A stretch of 64,000 nucleotides of DNA. Origin: Modestobacter sp. VKM Ac-2986 (GTDB lineage: Bacteria; Actinomycetota; Actinomycetes; Mycobacteriales; Geodermatophilaceae). Below are positions 8,755 through 15,713 of this stretch, one piece after another. Position 1 is the stretch's first letter. Each line of letters starts with the position of its first letter. The notes below the pieces were generated by a model. It searched no databases. It was not told the DNA's origin and saw nothing but the letters and a program-made list of their open reading frames with translations. The stretch is from contig NZ_JAPVBH010000005.1 in NCBI RefSeq assembly GCF_026967795.1, positions 1 to 64,000 of the forward strand. Direction: 5' to 3'. A program made the position numbers and the translations under genes.

Positions 8755-9495
8755 GTGACCGCACTGGAACACGACCACGACGCCGCTGCCTCACTGGCCA
8801 CCGAGGCAGGCGAGCTGCTCATGCAGGTCCGCACCCGGCACTTCGCCGACGCCGACGCCCGCAAGGACGCCGGGGACCGCGAGTCCCACCGCTTCCTCAC
8901 CGAGCAGCTCGCACGGCTGCGGCCCGACGACGCCGTCCTCTCCGAGGAGGGGGCGGACGACCCGATACGGCTGGTCAGCGACCGGGTCTGGATCATCGAC
9001 CCCCTCGACGGCACCCGTGAGTTCTCCGAGCACGGCCGGGCCGACTGGGCGGTGCACGTCGCGCTCTGGGAGCGGGGCGCGTTGGTCGCCGGCGCCGTTG
9101 CCCTGCCGGCCGAGGGCACCACGCTGAGCACCGCGGAGTCCCTCGCGGTGCCGCCGCGCGCCGACGGAGCGATCCGGCTGGCGGTCAGCCGCAGCCGTCC
9201 GCCTGCCCTCGTCGTCGACCTGGCCGAGCAGGTGGGTGCCGAGCTGCTGCCCATGGGGTCGGCCGGGGCCAAGGCGATGGCCGTCGTCCGCGGCACGGCC
9301 GACGCGTACGTGCACGGCGGCGGTCAGTACGAGTGGGACTCCGCCGCGCCCGTCGCCGTCGCCCGGTCCGCCGGCCTGCACACCAGCCGGCTCGATGGTT
9401 CGCCATTGCGCTACAACCGGCCGGACCCATGGCTCCCCGACCTGCTCGTCTGCCGGCCCGAGCTCGCCGATCAGCTGCTCCGGTCCCTGACCTGA
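8755..9495 (+). CDS. cysQ: 3'(2'),5'-bisphosphate nucleotidase, CysQ-like (inositol monophosphatase fold)
   Basis: Expected to remove the 3' phosphate from PAP, the by-product of sulfotransferases, or from PAPS, in the cytoplasm. The metal-binding motifs of the FIG/IMPase superfamily are in order: VLSEEGADD, WIIDPLDGTREF, and a C-terminal YEWDSAAPVAVA. The 246 residues match CysQ. GTG 8755 gives the family start MTALEHDHD. An APS-kinase gene lies at the other end of the locus (38352), so PAPS turnover is represented at both flanks. No sulfotransferase was recognised. A sugar-phosphate substrate remains possible, since the fold is shared. Confidence 0.85.
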   Translation: MTALEHDHDAAASLATEAGELLMQVRTRHFADADARKDAGDRESHRFLTEQLARLRPDDAVLSEEGADDPIRLVSDRVWIIDPLDGTREFSEHGRADWAVHVALWERGALVAGAVALPAEGTTLSTAESLAVPPRADGAIRLAVSRSRPPALVVDLAEQVGAELLPMGSAGAKAMAVVRGTADAYVHGGGQYEWDSAAPVAVARSAGLHTSRLDGSPLRYNRPDPWLPDLLVCRPELADQLLRSLT

Positions 9496-9903
9496 GCCGT
9501 CGCCCGTGCCGCTGACCGGTCGCCTCCAGCCTCTCGCCGGGGACGGAGCGCAGCGCGTTCGCCGTCCGGTCGATGGACGTCGTCTCGGGCAGGACCGGAC
9601 GGGCGCTCGGTAGGACCGGGCTGACCGACCCCTGGTCCAGTCGGGCGCGGACGTTCGGCGTTGGTTGGCTTGGCCCTGCGTCACGACCCACGGCGAGACA
9701 CCCCGCAGACAGGCCGACACCCTGAGCCCACTGCTGCGGTTCGATCACCCACCGTGACGCTTGCGTCGGAGTGTCGCATCCGGTGCCGAACAGGGTTGAC
9801 CCGACGTCAGCCCGAGGCCAGCGTGGCTCCACGACGGGTGACACGGGGACCGTTCGGGTACCCGGCTGGCCCACACCCGGTGATGCGGAGTCGGGGGCGG
9901 GTG
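9496..9903. other. Intergenic region, nothing recognised
   Basis: A 408-base gap between the CysQ-like gene and the Pro/Ala-rich secreted protein. Open frames run through it but have no ribosome site, no conserved motif and unconvincing codon choice. It presumably holds the promoter of the secreted protein. Confidence 0.4.
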
Positions 9904-11664
9904 ATGAGCAGAAGTGCACGTGCCAGCGGCGCGGCACCGTCGCTGACCCTCCTCGGGCTCCACCCCCTCGCCGCGCATCCGCCGGTGTGGTGCCGTCGGC
10001 TGCTCCTCGCGACCGTCCTGCTGCTGGGGCTCTGGGGGCTGCTGCTCGCCGTGGCCGGTCCGGCGTGGGCCGATGACCCTGCCGCGCCGACGGAGTCGGG
10101 TCAGCAGACGGCGGACCGGCCCGCTGGCCAGGCTCCGCGCGCGGCCCACCCCGGCGAGGGGGTCGACGACCCCATCGACGGGGGCGAGGACTCGATGCGC
10201 TCCGCCGCCGACGACGAGAGCGTCGTTGGCGCCGGGGAACTGCCTGCCGACGGCGCGGACGCCCCCCGGCCGCTCGTGACCGGTCCTGACACCGGGACCA
10301 CCGAGCCGGCCCCGGCCCCTGCGTCCGACACCTCGACCGTGACGCCCCCGTCGGCCGTCCCGGTTCCTGCTCCGGCCACTCCGGCTCCTGCTCCGGCCGT
10401 CCCGGTTCCTGCACCGGCCACTCCGGCTCCTGCTCCGGCCGTCCCGGTTCCTGTACCGGCCACTCCGGCTCCTGCACCGGCCACTCCAGCTCCGGCCGTC
10501 CCGGCTCCGGCTCCGGCCGTCCCGGCTCCAGCAAAACCGACCCCCACTCCGGCGAAACCGACCCCCACTCCGGCGAAACCGGCGACTCCGAGTCCGGCTC
10601 CGGCGACCCCGATGCCGGCGACCCCGACTCCAGCGACCCCGACCCCGGTCGGTCCAGGCGCCTCGACCGTGGCGACTCCGGTGGCCGCCATCCCGACCAC
10701 CGCGAACCCAGCACCCGGCTCCCCGACCGGCGCCACTCCGGCTCCGGTCGTCCCGGCTCCGGTCGTCCCGGCCCGCGTCACCCCGGCCCCTGCCACCTCC
10801 CTCCCGGCATCGGGCGCAGCTCCCTCGATGTCGACCTCGCTGCCGTCCTGCACCGTCGGCGCTGCCGTCACCTCCGCCGGTGTGCCGGCCGGCGGTGGCT
10901 CCGCAGGCACCTCGAGTGGTGAGGCGGTCATCGGGACGCGGGTGACCTCGGGGCAGGACCCGACGAGGCAGCCCGGTCCCGGAGCACCGGCCTGCACCCC
11001 GGCGGCCGACTCGGTGCGGTCCACGGGCCAGGGGACGTCGGCAGCCGTGCCACCAGCCGACACCGTGCTGGTGGTGAAGGGGACCAGTGCGGCGGCCGAC
11101 CCGCCTCGCAGTGGCACGGTGGTGACCGACCGCCCGGCCGAGCAGGTGGCGCCGCTCGGGACGCGAGAGGTGTCGGTGGCTGTGCCGACGCCGTCGGGAG
11201 TCGAAGCGGCGCCGTGCCTGACACGCGAGGCAGCTGCCGCGGCCGACCTGGCGACCGGTCAGGGTCGTGAGGAGCTCACCGGCGCCGTCTCTTCCCGCAC
11301 CCGTGCTCCCGCAGTCACCGGCGTGGGATCCGGTGCTGCACCGTCCTCGGCAGCCGTCGACGTCGCACCGGTCCTCGTCGCGGGCGACGAACCCCTGACG
11401 CCCTCGCGCGGGCACGGCCCCGGCTCCACACCCAGCCCCATGCCCACCTTGCCGCCACCGCCGCCGTCGCCGACCGGGGTCGGTTCGACCGGTGGCACCA
11501 GCGTCTCCGCAGGGCAGCACGGACCGCACGAGCACGGGCTGCCCTCAGCAGTGCTCCCGGCGGACCACGCAACGCTGTTCGCCGGCTCGCCGGTCGCGCC
11601 GGGCGGTGCCGTAGCCGCCCGGGTGGTCGGTGGGACGCACGACTCGGGCATGCAGCCCGACTGA
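9904..11664 (+). CDS. Secreted Pro/Ala/Thr-rich low-complexity protein
   Basis: A 586-residue protein with a signal sequence: basic start, hydrophobic LLLATVLLLGLWGLLLAVAG, then AWA followed by DDP as a likely signal peptidase I site. The mature part is almost entirely Pro, Ala, Thr and Val, with a block of 14-residue repeats near residues 150-195 and KPTPTPA units after it. There is no LPXTG motif, C-terminal anchor or recognised domain. It is likely an extended wall-spanning or extracellular protein. ATG 9904 (or GTG 9901) has a G-rich ribosome site, GGGGGCGG. Function unknown. Its place in the EPS locus suggests a cell-envelope or matrix role, which is inference. Confidence 0.65.
   Translation: MSRSARASGAAPSLTLLGLHPLAAHPPVWCRRLLLATVLLLGLWGLLLAVAGPAWADDPAAPTESGQQTADRPAGQAPRAAHPGEGVDDPIDGGEDSMRSAADDESVVGAGELPADGADAPRPLVTGPDTGTTEPAPAPASDTSTVTPPSAVPVPAPATPAPAPAVPVPAPATPAPAPAVPVPVPATPAPAPATPAPAVPAPAPAVPAPAKPTPTPAKPTPTPAKPATPSPAPATPMPATPTPATPTPVGPGASTVATPVAAIPTTANPAPGSPTGATPAPVVPAPVVPARVTPAPATSLPASGAAPSMSTSLPSCTVGAAVTSAGVPAGGGSAGTSSGEAVIGTRVTSGQDPTRQPGPGAPACTPAADSVRSTGQGTSAAVPPADTVLVVKGTSAAADPPRSGTVVTDRPAEQVAPLGTREVSVAVPTPSGVEAAPCLTREAAAAADLATGQGREELTGAVSSRTRAPAVTGVGSGAAPSSAAVDVAPVLVAGDEPLTPSRGHGPGSTPSPMPTLPPPPPSPTGVGSTGGTSVSAGQHGPHEHGLPSAVLPADHATLFAGSPVAPGGAVAARVVGGTHDSGMQPD
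10357..10482 (+). repeat. Three tandem 42-bp repeats inside the Pro/Ala-rich gene
   Basis: Units start at 10357, 10399 and 10441 and differ by only a few bases. Each encodes VPVPAPATPAPAPA or a close variant. Degenerate copies continue to about 10650. Such tandem in-frame repeats change number easily, so length may vary between strains. Confidence 0.85.
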
Positions 11665-11954
11665 CGCACTGATCGCTCGTCGCGCCGGCGGCTCGCCGCA
11701 GCGACGTGCCGACCGACCGTCCGGCCCGATCGTCGGGCCGACGCGCCGTTCGAGCATTCGGGGCACTGCTCGCGACCGTGACCCCGTGTCGCAGGCGGCC
11801 CCGGTCGGCAGCGTGACGGCCGAGGCCGTCCGGCACCGACCGACGGACCTCATCCCCGTGACCCGCGCACCGCAGCGCTGCGCCACGTGCGACCACCGCG
11901 CCTCGTCCAGCAGCACCTCCAGGACCGTCTCACCACGGGCAGAGAAAGGCTCAC

Positions 11955-13052
11955 ATGTCTGCAGCAACCGACCACCTGACCACCTCCGACGACGGCGCTC
12001 TCGCCGCCACGGCCCGCGATCGAGTGCACGGGGACCCCCTGCGGGGGCGACGTGCGCGATCGGCCGGCGTGCGCGCTGCTGTCCCGGGCTCGTCCCACAG
12101 CGACGACGGCCAGCACCAGACCGACCTCGTCCGGGAGATGCCACCCCTGGGACTCGACGTCCGCGAGGACGGCGACGCCACCCCCGCCCTCCCGGCCGAT
12201 CGCACCGCTGACGTCCCGGTGGGCACGTCGGCGACGCATGCCCCGGCCCGGCTCTCCCGGCGCTCGCCTCGGGTCAGCGTGGTCATCCCCACCTACAACG
12301 AGGCGAGGAACCTGCCGCACGTGCTGCCCCGGCTCCCCGCGGACCTGCACGAGGTCATCCTGGTCGACGGGCGCAGCGTCGACGACACCGTCGAGGTGGC
12401 TCGTGCGCTCCGGTCCGACGTGAAGATCGTCATGCAGAACCGGATCGGCAAGGGCAACGCCATGGCCTGCGGCTTCGCTGCGGTGACCGGCGACATCGTC
12501 GTCATGCTCGATGCCGACGGTTCGGCCGACCCGGAGGAGATCAGCCGCTTCGTCGCGGCCCTCGTCGGAGGAGCCGACTTCGCCAAGGGCAGCCGCTTCA
12601 CGGCCGGTGGGGGCAGCAGCGACATCACCGCCGTGCGCGCCTGGGGCAACCGGTGGCTCAACCGCACGGCGAACGTGCTGTTCGGTACCCGCTACACCGA
12701 CCTCTGCTACGGCTACAACGCCTTCTGGCGGCACTGCCTGGACTCCCTCGAGCTCGACCCCAGGGCCGGGGACCGGGGCGGCAAGCAGTGGGGTGACGGC
12801 TTCGAGATCGAGACCATCATCAACACCCGGATCGCGAAGGCCCGGCTGGTGATCGCCGAGGTGCCGAGCTACGAGCTGTCCCGGATCCACGGGCAGAGCA
12901 ACCTGAACACCTGGCGGGACGGCTTCCGGGTGCTGGGTGCGCTCGTCGTCGAGCGGCTCAGCAGCACGGGCCGCAGGGCGCGCCCCCAGCCCCGCACGGC
13001 CGCGCCCGTCGCTGTCCCGGGTGTCGGGCGCGGGGGTGATCGCGTGGCCTGA
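11955..13052 (+). CDS. GT2 glycosyltransferase, polyprenyl-phosphate-sugar synthase-like (copy 1 of 3)
   Basis: The GT-A domain starts around residue 103 with VSVVIPTYNEARNLPHVLP. EVILVDGRSVDDT, GKGNAMACGFAA and the metal-binding MLDADGSADP follow. The family resembles dolichol-phosphate mannose synthases but lacks a C-terminal membrane anchor, so it probably makes a lipid-linked sugar or extends the repeat unit. Copies 2 (14314) and 3 (31279) are closely similar. This copy has an extra N-terminal stretch of about 90 low-complexity residues absent from the others. ATG 11955 has AAAGG 6 bases upstream. GTG 12219 would give a protein the size of the paralogues. It lacks the conserved leader seen before copies 2 and 3. 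Confidence 0.88.
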   Translation: MSAATDHLTTSDDGALAATARDRVHGDPLRGRRARSAGVRAAVPGSSHSDDGQHQTDLVREMPPLGLDVREDGDATPALPADRTADVPVGTSATHAPARLSRRSPRVSVVIPTYNEARNLPHVLPRLPADLHEVILVDGRSVDDTVEVARALRSDVKIVMQNRIGKGNAMACGFAAVTGDIVVMLDADGSADPEEISRFVAALVGGADFAKGSRFTAGGGSSDITAVRAWGNRWLNRTANVLFGTRYTDLCYGYNAFWRHCLDSLELDPRAGDRGGKQWGDGFEIETIINTRIAKARLVIAEVPSYELSRIHGQSNLNTWRDGFRVLGALVVERLSSTGRRARPQPRTAAPVAVPGVGRGGDRVA

Positions 13053-13443
13053 CGCCCGGCTGCGCGCTCCAGAGGCCAGGGGTGCACCCCGGTGCAGGCC
13101 GTGGCGTGGTGACCGTCCATCGCGCTCCGGAGCCCGCGCTGCCGTCCAGGGCAGCGCGGGCTCGGGTCGGTCGATCCGCGGCAGGGGCGGCGCGTCCTGC
13201 TGGCACGACGGGAGCCGGTGCCCGCTGCCGGTCCTGGACGGCCGGGGTCACGCCGTCGGGGACCTGGGAGACGTCAGGCGGACCGGCGTCCCGTGGGAAC
13301 ATCAGGACCATGACCCGTGCGCTCCGTCGTCATGGCTGACAGGACGCGGGACGTGGACGCACTGCGTGGACAGGGGTGCACAGCTCGAACGGCATGCTGC
13401 CGCCCGGTGGTCGCGACCCCACCCTTGCCCCCGGAGTGACCCG
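13053..13443. other. Intergenic region
   Basis: A 391-base gap. Apart from the hairpin at 13131-13162 I see no gene or recognisable motif. Its right end must carry the promoter for the small cysteine-rich protein at 13444. Confidence 0.4.
13131..13162 (+). terminator. Hairpin terminator after GT2 copy 1
   Basis: A perfect 13-bp stem: AGCCCGCGCTGCC pairs with GGCAGCGCGGGCT around a 6-base loop, about 80 bases downstream of the GT2 stop codon. There is no T-tract. Confidence 0.7.
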
Positions 13444-13635
13444 GTGACCGCGCTCCAGCCCTCCGTCGCCGTGCAGCTCGCGTCCTGGCGCCTCGCGCCG
13501 CAGGCGGCTCCGCACGGGGGGAGCTGCACGTGCGGGCACCCGCGGGTCGCTCACCTGCACTACCGGAAGGGCACCGACTGTTCGCTGTGCCCCTGCCTGA
13601 GGTTCCACCGACCGTTCCGGTTCCCCGGGCGCTGA
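13444..13635 (+). CDS. Small Cys/His-rich protein, probable zinc-binding (family member 1)
   Basis: A 63-residue protein with CTCGHPRVAHLHYRKGTDC followed by SLCPCLRFHRP. The ligand pattern is C-x-C-G-H-x5-H-x-H-Y-R-x-G-x-D-C-x2-C-x-C, suggesting one or two zinc sites. A second member sits at 38055 with the same spacing. GTG 13444 has GGAG 8 bases upstream, and the paralogue also begins with GTG after GGAG. It is convergent with the DUF457-like gene at 13679. No function is established. It could be a small regulator or a metal-binding accessory protein. Conservation of the motif in two genes is the main evidence that it is real. Confidence 0.65.
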   Translation: MTALQPSVAVQLASWRLAPQAAPHGGSCTCGHPRVAHLHYRKGTDCSLCPCLRFHRPFRFPGR

Positions 13636-13678
13636 GCACACGGTGCCGTGACGCCGCCGGGTCCGACGGCGGAGTCGC

Positions 13679-14317
13679 TCAGGAGCTGTGGACGCCACCC
13701 GGCTCGGTCTCCCGGCGCCGGCCGACCAGCACGGCAGCGGCCGTGACGACCACCAGTGCCGCGACGTAGACCGCGTAGGGGAGGAGGACGCCACCGCCGT
13801 GGACCGGCCAGGCCAGTGTCACCCCGGGACCGGTGACCAGGTCGCGGGTCAGGTGGAGCACCAGGCCGAGCGCGAGTCCGGCCGCCGGTGCCCGCAGCCG
13901 GGGGACCGCTGTCAGCGCGAGCAGCAGCACGACGGTGGCGAGTGAGTGGGTGACCGGTCGGCCGTCGGGCGCGGGGATCAGGTGCCAGTGCAGGTACAGC
14001 GGCACGTGGTCGACGTCGATGGCGATCGCGGCGAACAGCGCCCAGCCCTGCACCGTGGTGCTGAGCCGGAAGCCGAGCGCGGCGAGGACGAGCCACGCGG
14101 TGAGCAGGTGCGCCGGCCAGTCCAGCAGCCCGACCACTGCCGTCGGCCAGGTGCGCAGTGACGCCACGACGTCCAGCAACCCGATCGTGACGAGTGCGGC
14201 CACCAGCACCGCGGCGGGCGGCCGGAGTCCCGATGCCCAGGGCAGTCGCAGTCCGCGGCCGGCGGCCCAGACCCCGCCGGCCCAGCCTCCGTCGGACTGC
14301 GGTGCCCTGTTGCTCAT
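13679..14317 (-). CDS. Membrane-bound metal-dependent hydrolase-like protein (YdjM/DUF457 type)
   Basis: A 212-residue protein with about five to six transmembrane segments. Motifs of the YdjM/DUF457 family are present: AIDVDHVPLYLHWH, a following VTHSLATVV, and LHLTRDLVTGPG. These His/Asp residues are thought to form a metal site facing the membrane. The ATG at 14317 overlaps the stop of the GT2 gene by 4 bases (ATGA), so the two are translationally coupled and probably act on the same glycan or lipid carrier. Enzymatic activity is not proven for the family. Confidence 0.72.
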   Translation of the reverse strand: MSNRAPQSDGGWAGGVWAAGRGLRLPWASGLRPPAAVLVAALVTIGLLDVVASLRTWPTAVVGLLDWPAHLLTAWLVLAALGFRLSTTVQGWALFAAIAIDVDHVPLYLHWHLIPAPDGRPVTHSLATVVLLLALTAVPRLRAPAAGLALGLVLHLTRDLVTGPGVTLAWPVHGGGVLLPYAVYVAALVVVTAAAVLVGRRRETEPGGVHSS

Positions 14318-15216
14318 GCGCTCCGGATCCCCGCCGCGTCGGGCGCCGTCGGCAGGTCCAGGACGGCGTCCGGCACCTGTGCTGCGGGCCGCAGGTCCTG
14401 CGACGGCAGAGCTGCGACCGGCATCCGGCGCAGCGCCGCTGCCTGGGTGCGGCCCTGCCCGTTGACCCGCTCGATCCCCAGTGCCCTGAGCACGCGGAAC
14501 CCGTCCCTCCAGGTGTTGAGGTTGCTCTGACCGTGGATGCGCTCGAACTCGAAGCTGGGGACCTCGACGATGTGCAACCGGGCCTTGGCGACCCGGGTGT
14601 TGATGATCGTCTCGATCTCGAAGCCGTCGCCCCACAGCTTGCCAGTGCTGCCGCGGTCGCTCGCATCGAGGGCGAGGACGTCCAGGCAGCGGGTCCAGAA
14701 GGCGTTGTACCCGTAGCAGAGGTCGGTGTACCGGGTGCCGAAGAGCAGGTTGGCCGCGTGGTTGAGCCAGCGGTTGCCCCAGGCACGGACCCGGGTGATG
14801 TCGGAGCTGCCACCGCCGTTGGCGAACCGGGTGCCCTTGGCGAAGTCCGCACCGCCGACGAGGGCCTCGACGAACCGGGGGATCTCCCGGGGGTCCGCGG
14901 ACCCGTCGGCGTCGAGCATGACGATGACGTCACCGGTGACGGCGGCGAAGCCGCAGGCCATCGCGTTGCCCTTGCCCTTGCGGTTCTGCCGCACGATCCG
15001 CACGTCGGACCGCAGCGACCGGGCGACCTCGATGGTGTCGTCGACGCTCCGGCCGTCCACCACGATCACCTCGTGCACGTCCTGGGGCAGCAGTGCGAAC
15101 ACGTGCGGGAGGTTCTTGGCCTCGTTGAAGGTCGGGATGACCACGCTCACCCGCGGGGCGGAGGACCGGTGTCCTGCGGGGGAGACGGAGAACTCGGCAG
15201 AGGTTCGGCGACGCAT
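14314..15216 (-). CDS. GT2 glycosyltransferase, polyprenyl-phosphate-sugar synthase-like (copy 2 of 3)
   Basis: A 300-residue GT-A enzyme: VSVVIPTFNEAKNLPHVFAL near residue 24, the metal-binding MLDADGSADP, and the conserved tail IHGQSNLNTWRDGFRVLRAL. It is very close to copy 3 (31279). One 76-base tract (14877-14952) is identical to 31857-31932. It overlaps the downstream DUF457-like gene by ATGA. Upstream is a conserved structured leader (15248-15305) also found before copy 3. It is divergent from the A-PCP-TE synthetase at 15714. Likely role: transfer of a nucleotide-activated sugar onto polyprenyl phosphate or a lipid-linked intermediate. The sugar is unknown. Confidence 0.9.
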   Translation of the reverse strand: MRRRTSAEFSVSPAGHRSSAPRVSVVIPTFNEAKNLPHVFALLPQDVHEVIVVDGRSVDDTIEVARSLRSDVRIVRQNRKGKGNAMACGFAAVTGDVIVMLDADGSADPREIPRFVEALVGGADFAKGTRFANGGGSSDITRVRAWGNRWLNHAANLLFGTRYTDLCYGYNAFWTRCLDVLALDASDRGSTGKLWGDGFEIETIINTRVAKARLHIVEVPSFEFERIHGQSNLNTWRDGFRVLRALGIERVNGQGRTQAAALRRMPVAALPSQDLRPAAQVPDAVLDLPTAPDAAGIRSA

Positions 15217-15247
15217 GTGTGTTCAGTCCTGTCCAAGAGGGACGGGT

Positions 15248-15305
15248 CCGGTTTCGCCTCTGCTCACCGCTGGGCTCTGGCGACCAAGAGGGCGCCCAGC
15301 GGGTC
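15248..15305 (-). promoter_or_regulatory. Conserved structured 5' leader (element A), candidate cis-regulatory RNA
   Basis: On the minus strand, 31 bases before the GT2 start. An 8-bp stem CGCTGGGC/GCCCAGCG (15294-15301 with 15268-15275) encloses an 18-base loop holding GGTCGCC (15279-15285). Downstream GGCGAAACC (15250-15258) is complementary to that loop: TCGCC with GGCGA, and GGT with ACC across an AA bulge. An H-type pseudoknot is therefore possible. The same 58-base layout is present at 32215-32272 with a compensatory change in the stem. It matches no riboswitch class I can recognise. Confidence 0.55.
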
Positions 15306-15713
15306 ATCGCTCACCCGTGCATGTGCTCGTTCGTGTGTTCGTGCTGTGACCGGACAGCGGTTCATCCGGGCACCGTGTCCGTGGTGCTGATCCCTTCTCG
15401 GCCGGTCCGCGACGGCGGGAGCGGGGTGGGGCCGACTCGGCAGCCACACCTCGCACGAGCCGCGGACCTGCTCACGCTCGGTGAGGACTGAGCCGCTGGT
15501 GCACCAGTAAGGTAAGTCGGCAGAGCCCGTCTGGAGCCGCTCTGTCACCAACAGTGGTGGTCGGATCACCCGATGAGGTGACAGTGCGACCGTTGGGGGG
15601 CTGCCGGCTGCGAGTGGTCGGAGGATCAGACCGGTGACGTCCGGCGACCCGGTGCCCGGGGACGGGTGAGGGCGCAGGACCTGGCGGTGCGCTGCACGCG
15701 GAGGTGGCGCCCG
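15306..15713. other. Divergent promoter region between GT2 copy 2 and synthetase 1
   Basis: No gene is supported. It contains small inverted repeats near the middle, for example CACCA/TGGTG and TCACC/GGTGA around 15546-15584. A strong ribosome site, GGAGGTGG, lies at its right end for the synthetase. Confidence 0.4.

Noticed and set aside
9745-11535. Antisense and Gly-rich frames opposite the Pro/Ala-rich gene, including a Gly/Ala/Val repeat
   Set aside because: They mirror the proline-codon repeat. Only the plus-strand frame has a signal peptide and a sensible start.
15248-15305. Known c-di-GMP or c-di-AMP riboswitch
   Set aside because: The conserved sequence blocks of those classes are absent. 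The element was kept only as an unclassified structured leader.
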